Shown: positions 9,602 to 18,336 of the stretch, piece by piece
Position numbering within the stretch: the stretch's first letter is position 1
Layout of the letters: the number at the start of each line of letters is the position of its first letter
Notes under the pieces: generated by a model
Told to the model about the DNA's origin: nothing
The model's input: only the letters and a program-made list of their open reading frames with translations
Database searches by the model: none
From: Sphingopyxis sp. H073
GTDB lineage: Bacteria; Pseudomonadota; Alphaproteobacteria; Sphingomonadales; Sphingomonadaceae
Direction of reading: 5' to 3'
NCBI RefSeq assembly: GCF_001468395.1
Contig: NZ_LNSG01000002.1
Coordinates: 248,001 to 312,000, forward strand
Length of the DNA stretch: 64,000 bases
Made by a program: the position numbers and the translations under genes

Positions 9602-10069
9602 TCAGAGTGCGCAGGTCATGAAGCGGCTGAACGGATCGGGCCGGTAGTCGGAAAAGGGATCGCAATCCGCGAATCCATGCGCGCGATAGAGCGCTAGTGC
9701 CGGCTCGAACGCCGGGCCCGATCCGGTCTCGAGGCTGAGACGTTCGAGGCCCCGGGCGCGGGCCTGGTCCATGATGTGACCCAGCATCCGCGCAGCCACG
9801 CCCTGCCGCAAGAACGCCTCTGCGGTGCGCATCGACTTGATCTCGCCGTGGCGGCCATCGATCAGCTTGAGCGCGCCGCAACCGGCGAGTTCATCGCCCT
9901 TGTGGATCGACCAGAAGGTCACGCCGCCCGCGCGCAGACCGTCGAAATCGAGGAAATGGCAGCTGCCGGCCGGCGAGTTCGCCAGCATCCCCGCGAAATG
10001 CACCTCCAGCAAGGCCCGGATCGGTGCGCCCGACAGATCGTCCTCGACGATCCGCCAAGCGTCACTCAC
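9602..10069 (-). CDS. GNAT-family N-acetyltransferase
   Basis: The 155-residue protein shows the GNAT fold. An N-terminal strand/helix segment is followed by the acetyl-CoA loop in [22 protein letters not shown], which fits the Q/R-x-x-G-x-G/A motif with degeneracy. [25 protein letters not shown] and a short C-terminal FSRFM follow. Small-molecule amine acetylation is likely; the substrate is unknown. Its ATG overlaps the M14 peptidase stop by four bases, so it is the last gene of a three-gene operon with that peptidase and a lipoprotein. Confidence 0.85.
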   Translation of the reverse strand: MSDAWRIVEDDLSGAPIRALLEVHFAGMLANSPAGSCHFLDFDGLRAGGVTFWSIHKGDELAGCGALKLIDGRHGEIKSMRTAEAFLRQGVAARMLGHIMDQARARGLERLSLETGSGPAFEPALALYRAHGFADCDPFSDYRPDPFSRFMTCAL

Positions 10070-11181
10070 AGAAGCTGGTCCAGCGTCTGCAGACAGGCGT
10101 GCGCGAGCAGCTTCGACCGCTCGGGCGACCAGCCCTGCACCGGGTCGGGCAGATCACGATTGTCCTTGAAGGGCATCTCCAGCGTCATCGACACCGCGCC
10201 GAACCGTTCGGCGAGCTGGGTCGTCGACATCGACATATTCGCCTGCCCCGGCGCCGATTCGGCATAGCCGAGATCGGTCTGGAAATCGGGGGTGTTCGCG
10301 GCAAGCGCCTGTTCAAACGCTTTATATTTTTCAATCTGTCCGGGCTTCAGCGACTTGATCCCCTCAAAGCCGGCGAGGAAGACTGCAGGGATCGCCTCGT
10401 CGCCATGGACGTCCATCGCCCAGTCGACCCCGCTTTCGTCCATCGCGTCGCGGACGCAAAGCACTTCGGGGCTGCGTTCGGCGGTCGGATTATCCCACTC
10501 GCGGTTGAGGTTCACGCCCGCATAGTTGGTGCGAAGGTGGCCGCCGCGCGAGCCGTCGGGATTCATGTTCGGCACGATATGGAAGCGGCACTTCTGCCTC
10601 AGCGAGCGCGCCCAGGGATCGGTGAGGTCAGTGAGCATTTCGAGCGCGCCCTCCATCCACCATTCGGCCATCGATTCGCCGGGATGCTGGCGCGCATAGA
10701 GCCACACCTGCGTCGCGCCGGTGCCGAGTTCTATGCAGTCGATCGGCTGGCCCTCGAGGCTGGTGCCGAGGCAGCGATAGGTCACCCCCTCGCACTCGGC
10801 GACCGAGGCGATCAGGTCGTGGTGCCGCTCCATCGAATAAGGCGCGAAATAGGCAAGCCACAGGATCGGGCTTTCGGCGGTATGCCGGATCGCGAGTTCG
10901 CCAGCGCCCGCATCATAGCTGGTGTCGAGACGGAACCAATGGTCGCGATCGCTGCTCGCGCAGACGGCGTAGCCCGGCCAGCCCTCGGGATAGGCCGACC
11001 CGGCGAGCCCGCCGATGGTGAGATCGAGTTCGTCGCCGACGTCGCACGCGACGCGGAAGTGAAACCATTGATAGAAATCGGATTCGCGATCCTTGCGGAT
11101 CGAAAGGCGCGCCGACGTGCCGTCGACCGAATCCACGACGATGTTGCCGCTGTCGAAAGCGGCGGTGATGCTGATGGTCAT
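10066..11181 (-). CDS. M14-family zinc carboxypeptidase (cytosolic carboxypeptidase-like)
   Basis: The 371-residue protein has an N-terminal beta-sandwich domain (about 1-120) and a C-terminal M14 peptidase domain. The zinc-binding HPGES appears in [23 protein letters not shown] and the substrate-binding NLNREWDNP follow, then DVHGDEAIP with the third zinc histidine. This architecture is that of M14 cytosolic carboxypeptidases related to Nna1/AGBL, not secreted carboxypeptidase A. No signal peptide is visible. ATG 11181 overlaps the lipoprotein stop by four bases, and the stop overlaps the GNAT start. The substrate is unknown; eukaryotic relatives trim acidic C-terminal residues. Confidence 0.9.
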   Translation of the reverse strand: MTISITAAFDSGNIVVDSVDGTSARLSIRKDRESDFYQWFHFRVACDVGDELDLTIGGLAGSAYPEGWPGYAVCASSDRDHWFRLDTSYDAGAGELAIRHTAESPILWLAYFAPYSMERHHDLIASVAECEGVTYRCLGTSLEGQPIDCIELGTGATQVWLYARQHPGESMAEWWMEGALEMLTDLTDPWARSLRQKCRFHIVPNMNPDGSRGGHLRTNYAGVNLNREWDNPTAERSPEVLCVRDAMDESGVDWAMDVHGDEAIPAVFLAGFEGIKSLKPGQIEKYKAFEQALAANTPDFQTDLGYAESAPGQANMSMSTTQLAERFGAVSMTLEMPFKDNRDLPDPVQGWSPERSKLLAHACLQTLDQLL

Positions 11182-11786
11182 GGGACGCTGATAGTGCGTC
11201 CCGATTCGCCGGGGAAGTCCTTGAATAGCGCCTCGGCCAATTTCGCCGCGGCGAGACTCGGCTGCGCCGCCGGGGCCTTGACCGGCACCGCAGTCAGCGC
11301 GCGGCCCTCCCACAGCGCCTGCCCCGTCGCGGCATCGTCGATACGCACCGAAAGCTGGAGGTCGGCCATCCGCTTTGGCCCGCCGCCGAGATTGAAGCCG
11401 ATGCCGAGCCCGACGCCAGAACCATAGCTGCCAGTCGAGCCGCCGACCCCGACCGAGACGGGCGAACGGCGCGGGCCATCGAGTTGCTGGGAGCGATCGA
11501 AGCCGACGCGGACGCGAAGCGGCGCGGTTTCATTGGCGCCCGCAGCGACGAGACCCTGCCGCTGCAACTGCTGTTCGACCGCGGCGCGATAGCTGTTCCA
11601 TTCGATCGACGGCATCGCGGCCGGATCGTCGAGCGGGGCGGTCTGGATCGCGTAGCGCGTGCCCGGTGCCCAGCCGGGGATGGCATTGTGAAATCGGGTG
11701 ACTTCGACCGGCGGCACGGCCGTCGCACAGCCGCCAAGCGCGAGCGCCGCTGCGGAGAGCAGGGCGACGGAAAGATGATGCATCAT
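11178..11786 (-). CDS. DUF4136-type lipoprotein
   Basis: The 202-residue protein starts with a lipoprotein signal; the lipobox LGGC gives a lipidated Cys20. The mature part resembles DUF4136 proteins: [21 protein letters not shown], a glycine-rich central segment [23 protein letters not shown] and a C-terminal [13 protein letters not shown]4136 proteins are outer-membrane or periplasmic lipoproteins without an established role. ATG 11786 was chosen because the signal peptide begins there. It is first in an operon with the M14 peptidase and the acetyltransferase. Confidence 0.8.
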   Translation of the reverse strand: MMHHLSVALLSAAALALGGCATAVPPVEVTRFHNAIPGWAPGTRYAIQTAPLDDPAAMPSIEWNSYRAAVEQQLQRQGLVAAGANETAPLRVRVGFDRSQQLDGPRRSPVSVGVGGSTGSYGSGVGLGIGFNLGGGPKRMADLQLSVRIDDAATGQALWEGRALTAVPVKAPAAQPSLAAAKLAEALFKDFPGESGRTISVP

Positions 11787-11903
11787 CGGGCGATCATGCG
11801 CCACGAATAATGGCTTGGCAATGAACGGGATGCGCGAAGCTTCGCAAAGCGGCGCGGGCCCTGCCGAACCGAAAAGGGCGGGACCCGATCCCGCCCTTCA
11901 CCA

Positions 11904-12569
11904 TCACCGATAGAAGATGTGATTGTCGATCGCAGCGACGCGCGTCTTGCGCCAACCCGGCGAGACATAGCGGGCGTGGAAGAAGAGCGCACCCGGCGCC
12001 TGGTTCTTCCAGCTGCCCTCGCGCGCGATCTGCGCGATTGCAACCGCGTTGTTCCACTGCGTGCCTTGGCGCATCGCGGGCATCCGGCCGCCGCGCACGA
12101 AGCTGAACTGGCTCGGCTGGTGGACGACGCCGCACAGGCTCTTGGGGAAACGGCCCGACTTGGCGCGGTTGATGACGACATGCGCAACCGCGAGCTGGCC
12201 GGCGAGCGATTCGCCACGCGATTCGAAATAGACCGCGCCGGCCAGACAGCGCAGTTCATCGTCCAGATCGGCCGGCCGCGGGGTCGCGGCGACGAGTTCG
12301 GCAAGCGTATCGACGTCCAGCGGAACCGCCTTGGGCTCGACGGTGGATTCGTCCTTAATTTCAGGGGTTGGCTCGACCGGGGTCTGGGCTTCGGTCGGCA
12401 GGTCCGCCGGCGGCTCGGTTGCCGTCGTGTCGGCAAGCGGCAGGGTGATCGCGGGCAGGTTCGCGCTAGTCGCGAGATCGCTCGCGAAACCCGGTTCGGC
12501 CAGTGAAAGTGCGGCCACGGCGGTCATGCCGACGGCAGCCATACCGGCCACGTTCAGAATGCGACTCAT
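11904..12569 (-). CDS. Cell wall hydrolase, SleB/Hydrolase_2 family
   Basis: The protein (221 residues from ATG 12569; an alternative ATG is at 12581) has an N-terminal hydrophobic signal segment. A Pro/Thr/Glu-rich linker follows (about 40-95). The C-terminal SleB-type domain spans about 100-221. The catalytic-glutamate motif of this lytic transglycosylase family is seen in CLAGAVYFESRGE, followed by QLAVAHVVINRAKSGRFP, CGVVHQPSQFSF and PGALFFHARYV. In Gram-negative bacteria these enzymes cleave peptidoglycan in the periplasm. It is monocistronic with a 185-bp upstream gap to DUF1491. Confidence 0.88.
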   Translation of the reverse strand: MSRILNVAGMAAVGMTAVAALSLAEPGFASDLATSANLPAITLPLADTTATEPPADLPTEAQTPVEPTPEIKDESTVEPKAVPLDVDTLAELVAATPRPADLDDELRCLAGAVYFESRGESLAGQLAVAHVVINRAKSGRFPKSLCGVVHQPSQFSFVRGGRMPAMRQGTQWNNAVAIAQIAREGSWKNQAPGALFFHARYVSPGWRKTRVAAIDNHIFYR

Positions 12570-12766
12570 ATATTCCGTCAAAAGGGCAGATGACGGACCG
12601 AAACCAAAGAACAGGCGGGCGAGCTAATTTTGCTCAGTGCCGCCTGCGGCCGTCACCCGACTGCGTGTCCGAACCGTTTTGCCGGGTGCTTCGCCGAAAC
12701 GTCGCAACCCTCGGAACGACCTACGCGTTATGGGGTGCGCGGCACCTATTGTGCGGCGCAACAGAG

Positions 12767-13105
12767 TCAAGTTAACGCAGCCCACTCCGCGACGAGTCGT
12801 GGCGCATCTGCGATATCCAGTTCAACGATCCACAGATCGGGATCGGCCTTTCGCCGCCGTTCGCGATAGTTTTCGCGCGATTCACCATCCTTTGGGTCAT
12901 CGGGGCCCACGGACTCCCAGACATAGGCGCCATCCATTGAAAAGCGCCGTTCCAGCAGCGGTCCGGGTTCACCGCGATCGCTGCACTGGACGAGAATTAC
13001 GCCCGACGTGTCGTCCCCTTTGCCGAGAACAGCCGCAAAACCGCCGGCCGCTTCGGTTCGCCGCATCAGCAGATCGACGAGAAACCGGCTCTTGAGCCGC
13101 GTCAC
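12767..13105 (-). CDS. DUF1491 family protein
   Basis: The 112-residue cytoplasmic protein matches the alphaproteobacterial DUF1491 family. Its N-terminus MTRLKSRFLVDLLMRRTEAAG is typical, followed by GDDTSGVILVQC and the C-terminal DPDLWIVELDIADAPRLVAEW. The function is unknown. It lies 21 bp after ptsN on the same strand and is probably co-transcribed with hpf-ptsN. Conserved linkage with these translation and nitrogen-control genes is inference. Confidence 0.8.
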   Translation of the reverse strand: MTRLKSRFLVDLLMRRTEAAGGFAAVLGKGDDTSGVILVQCSDRGEPGPLLERRFSMDGAYVWESVGPDDPKDGESRENYRERRRKADPDLWIVELDIADAPRLVAEWAALT

Positions 13106-13126
13106 GGGAAAATCCGGCGCGCGACG

Positions 13127-13591
13127 TTACGCCGCGTCACGCGTTTCGGCGTCGGCGAGCAAAGCATACAGCGCTTCGTCGTTCTTCGCGCCGCGCAGCC
13201 GTTCGGCGAAGCTGTCGTTGCGGAGCATCCGCGACACGCCCGCGAGCGCTTTCAGATGGTCGGCGCCGGCGTCGAGCGGCGAGAGCAGCACGAAAAGCAG
13301 ATCGACAGGTAGTCCGTCGACCGCCTGGAAGTCGATCGGCCGCGCGAGCTGCAGGAAAAGGCCGCGGACCCCGGTCAGATCCGCCATCTTGGCGTGCGGG
13401 AGCGCAATCCCACGCCCGAAACCCGTCGAGCCCAGGCGCTCTCGCTCGAGCAGCGCCTCGCTGACCTCGCCGGCGTCGAGGCCGAGCGAACGGCTCGCAA
13501 GGTCGCCGACGAAGGGAAAGAGCGCCTTTTTCGAATCGAGCTGCACATGCGCACGCACGGTCGCCGGGTAGAGAAGGGAAGAAAGGTTCAT
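13127..13591 (-). CDS. ptsN: PTS IIA-like nitrogen-regulatory protein
   Basis: The 154-residue protein is an EIIA(Ntr)-type domain. The phosphorylatable histidine lies in GFGRGIALPHAKM, and RPIDFQAVDGLPVDLLFVLLSP is the conserved core. EIIA(Ntr) receives phosphate from the NPr/EI(Ntr) chain and regulates potassium transport, stress and nitrogen responses through protein contacts. ATG 13591 (MNLSSLL) is chosen because family members begin there. The order hpf then ptsN matches the rpoN-hpf-ptsN arrangement common in proteobacteria, but rpoN is not adjacent here. Confidence 0.93.
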   Translation of the reverse strand: MNLSSLLYPATVRAHVQLDSKKALFPFVGDLASRSLGLDAGEVSEALLERERLGSTGFGRGIALPHAKMADLTGVRGLFLQLARPIDFQAVDGLPVDLLFVLLSPLDAGADHLKALAGVSRMLRNDSFAERLRGAKNDEALYALLADAETRDAA

Positions 13592-13765
13592 CACTTTGGT
13601 CAAATCTGTAAAACGCCGGTTCGTTGCCGACCAGGACATCCTGCGGGCAAACGATCACGGATCCGTCGTGGCAGGCCCCCGCCATCCCAGCATCGGGCAT
13701 CGTTGGGCGCGGCCCTTAGGCCGGATGGCGGAGAAAATCCAGTCCTTTGTCCCGCTGCTATCGTC

Positions 13766-14344
13766 CTAGCGGGGTTCGACCCAGCCGATCGTGCCATCCT
13801 CGCGCCGGTACACCATGTTGTGCGAGCCGGTCTTGCTGTTGACGAAGAGCAAGGCGTTGGTGTTGCGGAGGTCGAGCATCATCACCGCGTCGGACACGCT
13901 GCTGGTCGGAATGTCGACGCGCGTTTCGGCGATGATCGCAGGCGCGTCGCCCGCATCCTCTTCCTCGGTCCCGGTGTCGAAAACGGTGTAGCTGGCGTTG
14001 TCCTCGATCTCGTCGAGCGAGGCGGCCAAGGTGGCGCCCGCGGCGCTGTTGCGGTCCTTGAGTCGGCGCATATAGCGTCTGAGCTGCTTTTCGATGCGCT
14101 CGGCCGCGCCCTCGAACGCGACATGCGCGTCCTGCGCCTGGCCGTGCCCCTTGAGCACCAGCCCCTGCATCACATGCGCGACGATGTCGCACTGAAAACT
14201 GTCGTGCGGCCCTTTTCCGAAGGTCGCGTGCGCCCCGATCGCCCGCGAGAAATATTTGTCGGCAATCGCGTTCATCCGGTCCGACACATGCGCCTGCAGC
14301 GCTTCGCCGGTTTCGATCTGGTGGCCAGAGACGCGGATTTCCAT
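13766..14344 (-). CDS. hpf: Long-form ribosome hibernation promoting factor
   Basis: The 192-residue protein contains an N-terminal S30AE/YfiA ribosome-binding domain (about 1-105, MEIRVSGHQIETGEAL). After an acidic linker comes the C-terminal dimerisation domain (about 135-192) ending in NSKTGSHNMVYRREDGTIGWVEP. Long HPF dimerises 70S ribosomes into inactive 100S particles in stationary phase. A 174-bp gap separates it from ptsN downstream, so ptsN may also have its own promoter. Confidence 0.95.
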   Translation of the reverse strand: MEIRVSGHQIETGEALQAHVSDRMNAIADKYFSRAIGAHATFGKGPHDSFQCDIVAHVMQGLVLKGHGQAQDAHVAFEGAAERIEKQLRRYMRRLKDRNSAAGATLAASLDEIEDNASYTVFDTGTEEEDAGDAPAIIAETRVDIPTSSVSDAVMMLDLRNTNALLFVNSKTGSHNMVYRREDGTIGWVEPR

Positions 14345-14386
14345 TTTTCTTCTCCTTCCAGGGTCGCGCGAGCGGCGGGGAGGCCG

Positions 14387-15088
14387 CTACGGGCTATCGT
14401 GCCACAAAGGTTGGTTGAGTGCGGCGACGAACTCGGTGTGGCGCGCCAGCTCGGCGGCCGTGGCACCATGCGGGCGGGGCTCGCGGAACGCGCGCGCGGG
14501 AGCCGCCGCGCGAACCGGGGCGGCGGCGAGCGAACGCCCTACGTCTACCGATTGCGCCGCAAGGCCCAGGCCGATCTGCCGGCCGCCGGTCATTTCGATG
14601 TAGAGGTGCGCGAGAAGCTCGGCGTCGAGCAACGCGCCATGCTTGATACGGTGGCTGCGGTCGATGCCGTAGCGCGTGCAGAGCGCGTCGAGGCTGTGCT
14701 TCGCGCCCGGATGCAGCTTGCGCGCCATCTGCACGGTGCAACGCATCCGGTTCATGTCGAGCGCGGGACGTCCCGCGAGCATCAACTCGGCGTTGACGAA
14801 GCCGAAGTCGAAGGCGGCATTGTGCGCCACCATCGGCGCATCCCCCAGAAACTCCATCAGCTCGTCGACCCGAGTCGCGAAAAGCGGCTTGTCCGACAGG
14901 AACTGGATCGACAGGCCGTGCACGGCTTCGGCGGCAGCGGGCATGTCGCGCTCGGGATTGAAATAGGCGTGGAAGGTGACGCCCGTTTCGCGTCGGTCGA
15001 TCAATTCGACGCACCCGATTTCGACCAGCCTGTCCCCGGTTTTGGGATCGAGCCCCGTGGTTTCGGTATCGAATATTATCTCACGCAT
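14387..15088 (-). CDS. dnaQ: DNA polymerase III epsilon subunit (proofreading exonuclease)
   Basis: The 233-residue protein carries the DEDDh exonuclease motifs: Exo I in IIFDTETTGLDP, Exo II in MVAHNAAFDFGFVNAEL and Exo III in the HGALLDAELLAHLY region. It proofreads for the replicative polymerase. ATG 15088 is chosen because the upstream extension has no homology. It lies 19 bp after coaE, as the last gene of the minus-strand chain PPDK regulator-maf-aroE-coaE-dnaQ. That chain is conserved next to the replication origin in many alphaproteobacteria. Confidence 0.95.
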   Translation of the reverse strand: MREIIFDTETTGLDPKTGDRLVEIGCVELIDRRETGVTFHAYFNPERDMPAAAEAVHGLSIQFLSDKPLFATRVDELMEFLGDAPMVAHNAAFDFGFVNAELMLAGRPALDMNRMRCTVQMARKLHPGAKHSLDALCTRYGIDRSHRIKHGALLDAELLAHLYIEMTGGRQIGLGLAAQSVDVGRSLAAAPVRAAAPARAFREPRPHGATAAELARHTEFVAALNQPLWHDSP

Positions 15089-15107
15089 CGAGGCGTCAAT
15101 CTGGACC

Positions 15108-15731
15108 CTATCGCGCGCGGAAACAAGAGGCGATGGCGCGAATCTGGCGGCGTGTATAGCTTTTCGGACGCCCCGTTTCGATGACGAAATCGGCACGCGC
15201 GCGCTTGACGCGGTCAGGCACCTGCAGGTGGCGAATCGCCTTCAGCTTGGCGCGCGTCATCCCGGGGCGCCGCATCACGCGCTTCGTCTGCATCCACACC
15301 GGCGCCGAGACGACGGCGATCGCGCCGACGCGGCGCCAGCCGCCCTTTTCGAAAAGCAGCGGGATGTCGAGGATGACGACGTCGCGCGCGCGGTGGCGCA
15401 TCAGGAATCGATGTTGCGCCTTCGCCACCGCAGGGTGGACGATCGCTTCGAGCGCGGCGAGTTCGTGGGTGTCGCCAAGGACGTGTGCGCCGAGTTTTTG
15501 CCGGTCGACGCCGTGTGGACCGGTGGTGCCGGGAAAGCGCGCCTCGATCGCCGCGACCAGCGCCCCGCCCGGGCCCTGCAGCCGATGCACCTCGGCATCG
15601 GCGTCGAACACCGGTACGCCCTCACGCTCGAACATCCTGGCCGCGGTCGACTTGCCCATCCCGATCGACCCGGTGAGCCCGAGGATGAACGGACGGCGAA
15701 GCCGCGCACCGAGATGGTTGTGGAACCTCAT
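15108..15731 (-). CDS. coaE: Dephospho-CoA kinase
   Basis: The 207-residue enzyme phosphorylates the 3'-hydroxyl of dephospho-CoA, the last step of coenzyme A synthesis. The P-loop GLTGSIGMGKST is at about residues 18-29. FDADAEVHRL, the IVHPAV segment and IPLLFEKGGW are family motifs. Its ATG overlaps the aroE stop by four bases. The N-terminus has about 15 extra residues (MRFHNHLGARLRRP) before the first strand; a shorter start is possible but would lose the overlap. Confidence 0.95.
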   Translation of the reverse strand: MRFHNHLGARLRRPFILGLTGSIGMGKSTAARMFEREGVPVFDADAEVHRLQGPGGALVAAIEARFPGTTGPHGVDRQKLGAHVLGDTHELAALEAIVHPAVAKAQHRFLMRHRARDVVILDIPLLFEKGGWRRVGAIAVVSAPVWMQTKRVMRRPGMTRAKLKAIRHLQVPDRVKRARADFVIETGRPKSYTRRQIRAIASCFRAR

Positions 15732-16540
15732 GTAGTAAGCAGCGACCGCAGTTCGTCATCGCGGCCTTCGGGGGGCGATCGGCCGAAAAACAGTTCGAAG
15801 GCCAGCGCGGCCTGGCCGACCAGCATGTCGAGCCCGTCGACGGTGTCGAGTCCGCGCGCCTCGGCGGCCTTGAGGAGACCGGTCCGAAGCGGGGCATAGA
15901 CGAGATCATAGACGATCGCGTCTTCGGGTAGGGGGGACAGGTCGAGATCGAGCGGCGGCTGGCCGGTCATGCCGAGGCTGCTGCTGTTCACCAGCAGTGA
16001 CACCGGCGGCAGCGCGGCATCGAGCCCGACGACCTCGCCCTTGAGCCCGAAGGTGGCAAGCAGGCCCATCGCCTTGAGCGGCGACCGATTGAGAATCGTG
16101 ACATGAGCAACGCCCGCCCGCGCAAGCGCGAACAGCACCGCACGCGCTGCGCCGCCGGCGCCGACCACCGCCACAGCGGCGCCGTCGAGGTCGAGCTCGG
16201 CGAGCGGGGCATAGAATCCCGCGGCATCGGTGTTGGTGCCGATCAGCGCGCCGTCCGGCTGCCGCACGACGGTGTTCATCGCGCCGATCGTCCCGCGGAT
16301 ATCGCCGGGATCGTCCACCACATCCATCACCGCGACCTTGTGCGGGATGGTGACGTTGCAGCCGCGCCAGTAGGGATCGGCCTTGCGATCGGCGATATAG
16401 CCTTCGAGCGCTTCGGGTTTCACATGCGCGCGGCGATAGTCGCCGTCGATGCCAATCGCGTCGAGCCAGAAACCATGGATGAGCGGCGACTTCGAATGGG
16501 CGATCGGATCGCCGATCACTTCGGCATAAGGCTTGCTCAT
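15728..16540 (-). CDS. aroE: Shikimate dehydrogenase
   Basis: The 270-residue protein reduces 3-dehydroshikimate with NADPH in the chorismate pathway. IGDPIAHSKSPLIHGFW binds the substrate, NVTIPHKV holds the catalytic lysine, and NTDAAGF and GAGGAARAV form the NADP-binding part. The C-terminal GLDMLVGQAALAFELFFG is typical. ATG 16540 overlaps the maf stop as ATGA. The frame extends upstream through maf without homology. Both neighbours are linked by four-base overlaps. Confidence 0.96.
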   Translation of the reverse strand: MSKPYAEVIGDPIAHSKSPLIHGFWLDAIGIDGDYRRAHVKPEALEGYIADRKADPYWRGCNVTIPHKVAVMDVVDDPGDIRGTIGAMNTVVRQPDGALIGTNTDAAGFYAPLAELDLDGAAVAVVGAGGAARAVLFALARAGVAHVTILNRSPLKAMGLLATFGLKGEVVGLDAALPPVSLLVNSSSLGMTGQPPLDLDLSPLPEDAIVYDLVYAPLRTGLLKAAEARGLDTVDGLDMLVGQAALAFELFFGRSPPEGRDDELRSLLTT

Positions 16541-17157
16541 CGCGGCGCCAATCCGGTCGCGCGCAGCCATGCCATCAACGGAAGCATCGGCATGCCGATG
16601 ATGGTCCAGGGGTCGCCTTCGACCCGGTCGAATAATTGCACGCCTGCCCCCTCGATCTCGTAGCATCCGACGGTCCAGCGGATGCTGTCCCAGTTTTTCG
16701 CCACATAGTCGGCGATGAAGGCGTCGGACAAGGGACGCATCCAGAGCTTGGCTTCGCCGATCGCACGCCACACCGGCGCCCCGTCGCGCGCGGCGACCGC
16801 CGCGCTGAAAAGCCGGTGGCGCGTACCCGCCATGCGACGAAGATGATCGGCCGCCTCGTCGGGGCTTTCCGGTTTCGACAGCATCGACCCATCTTCGAGC
16901 GCGAGCGTCGAATCGGCGCCGATCACAGTGACGCCGGGAAGTCGCGAGGAAATCTTCACCGCCTTCGCCTCGGCGAGCGCGTCGGCGATGTTGCGCGGAG
17001 TCTGACCGGCGTCGAGCAGCGATGCGGTGAGTGCCTCCTCGTCGACATGCGCAGCGCTGGTTTCGAATGTCAGCCCGGCGGCGCGGAACATCGCGGCGCG
17101 GCCGCTGCTTTGCGAAGCGAGGAGCAGGCCCGTGCTGAGCGAAGTCGAAGGGGTCAT
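16537..17157 (-). CDS. maf: Maf-family nucleotide pyrophosphatase
   Basis: The 206-residue protein belongs to the Maf/YhdE/YceF family of nucleoside triphosphate pyrophosphatases, which sanitise non-canonical nucleotides. The LLASQSSGRAAMFRAAGL start replaces the more usual SxSPRR signature. The conserved GADSTLALEDGSMLSKP and SDAFIADYV segments follow. Whether it prefers dTTP/UTP or 7-methyl-GTP cannot be told from sequence alone. The gene overlaps both the PPDK regulator and aroE by four bases. Confidence 0.9.
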   Translation of the reverse strand: MTPSTSLSTGLLLASQSSGRAAMFRAAGLTFETSAAHVDEEALTASLLDAGQTPRNIADALAEAKAVKISSRLPGVTVIGADSTLALEDGSMLSKPESPDEAADHLRRMAGTRHRLFSAAVAARDGAPVWRAIGEAKLWMRPLSDAFIADYVAKNWDSIRWTVGCYEIEGAGVQLFDRVEGDPWTIIGMPMLPLMAWLRATGLAPR

Positions 17158-17966
17158 GCGGCGCTACGATCCTCGACGAGCTTGATCACCGCCGCTGCGG
17201 TTTCCTCGATCGAGCGGCGCGTCACGTCGATCACCGGCCAGCCGTTGTCGGCGAACATGCGGCGCGCGTAAGCAAGCTCGGCCTTCACCCGCTCGTCGTC
17301 GACGTAGGAGGTTTCGGGCGCCTGATTGAGCGAAAGCAGCCGGTTGCGACGCACCTGCACAAGGCGGTCGAGACCGGTGGTGAGTCCGACAACGAGCGGC
17401 TTCCTGAGATTGTAAAGCGCATCGGGCGGCGGCGATTCGGGAACGATCGGAATGTTCGCGGTCTTGAAACCGCGGTTCGCGAGATAGATGCTCGTCGGTG
17501 TCTTCGAAGTCCGCGACACGCCGGCGAGGACAATATCAGCCTGCTCCCAATTCTCCCATCCGATCCCGTCGTCGTGCGCGACCGTGAACTGGATTGCTTC
17601 GACCCGCGCGAAATAGGCGGCGTCGAGCTGGTGTTGGCGCCCCGGCCGCGCCTTGGCCTGTTGCCCCAGCATCCGCGACAGCGCATCGGTCACCGCATCG
17701 AGCGCCGGAACCGTCGGCAGGTTGAGCGCCGCCGCGCGTCGTTCGAGGCTCGCACGCAGCTCGCCGTTCACGAGAGTGAATAGGATCATGCCGGGGCTCG
17801 CCCGCACTTCATCGATGATCCGGTCGAGATGCGATTCCGAGCGCACCATAGGCCAGAAATGGCGCACAACCTCGACGTCGTCGAACTGCGCAATCGCCGC
17901 CTTGGCGATGTTTTCGAGCGTCTCGCCCGTGGAATCGGATATAAGATGCAAGTGGAGCCGGCCCAT
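17154..17966 (-). CDS. Bifunctional pyruvate,phosphate dikinase/PEP synthase regulatory protein (DUF299)
   Basis: The 270-residue protein matches the kinase-pyrophosphorylase family that phosphorylates and dephosphorylates PPDK or PEP synthase. LISDSTGETLENIAKAAIAQF is the conserved N-terminus, and the nucleotide-binding loop reads GVSRTSKTPTSIYLANRG. The C-terminus is NGWPVIDVTRRSIEETAA. ATG 17966 is chosen by homology. This is the family of Rickettsia RP001, which flanks the origin opposite hemE in Rickettsia and Caulobacter. It starts the minus-strand chain that runs to dnaQ. Confidence 0.93.
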   Translation of the reverse strand: MGRLHLHLISDSTGETLENIAKAAIAQFDDVEVVRHFWPMVRSESHLDRIIDEVRASPGMILFTLVNGELRASLERRAAALNLPTVPALDAVTDALSRMLGQQAKARPGRQHQLDAAYFARVEAIQFTVAHDDGIGWENWEQADIVLAGVSRTSKTPTSIYLANRGFKTANIPIVPESPPPDALYNLRKPLVVGLTTGLDRLVQVRRNRLLSLNQAPETSYVDDERVKAELAYARRMFADNGWPVIDVTRRSIEETAAAVIKLVEDRSAA

Positions 17967-18336
17967 GCGGCATCCTTTCGCGGCGACGGCATAAAAGGCA
18001 AGCAAAGCCTTCGTCCGCACATCGTCGCCGACCTACCCCGAAAGGCTGAAACTACCCCCTGTGGATAGTTTGCCGAATAAGTGCCGGGACAAGATCGGCA
18101 GGTAGAATTCATCCCCGACGCTGCCGATTCCGCTCCACCGCTTTTCCACAAGGGACGAAATTTATCCACAGGCTGTGAATTTGGGGGAGAGGCGCTCGCG
18201 ACTCCCTGACGCAACACGTGACACATGGAGTCAATATGTTGGCAAAAGGGGTGCTGCGCCCTAAAGCCGCGCTGTCCGCCGACCAAAAACCACCACAATA
18301 TCTTTAAATGTATATGATGAGAGAAAGAGGGGCCGT
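17967..18336. other. Probable chromosomal replication origin (oriC)
   Basis: This 370-bp gap separates the divergent PPDK-regulator gene and hemE, the known Caulobacter/Rickettsia origin position. It contains a perfect DnaA box TTATCCACA at 18162-18170 and TTTTCCACA at 18142-18150. A one-mismatch reverse box TGTGGATAG lies at 18060-18068. GANTC (CcrM) sites occur at 18126, 18200 and 18228. An AT-rich tract runs from about 18284 to 18325 and could be the unwinding element. Genes on both sides point away from it. Origin activity itself is inference. Confidence 0.75.
18142..18170 (+). promoter_or_regulatory. Pair of DnaA boxes
   Basis: TTTTCCACA (18142-18150) and the perfect consensus TTATCCACA (18162-18170) lie in the same orientation with start points 20 bp apart. 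Both fit TTWTNCACA. They form the core of the proposed origin. Confidence 0.8.

Noticed and set aside
18215..18222. A fourth parS site at the origin (CAACACGTGACA)
   Set aside because: Only the central CACGTG is shared; the flanking bases do not match the parS palindrome.
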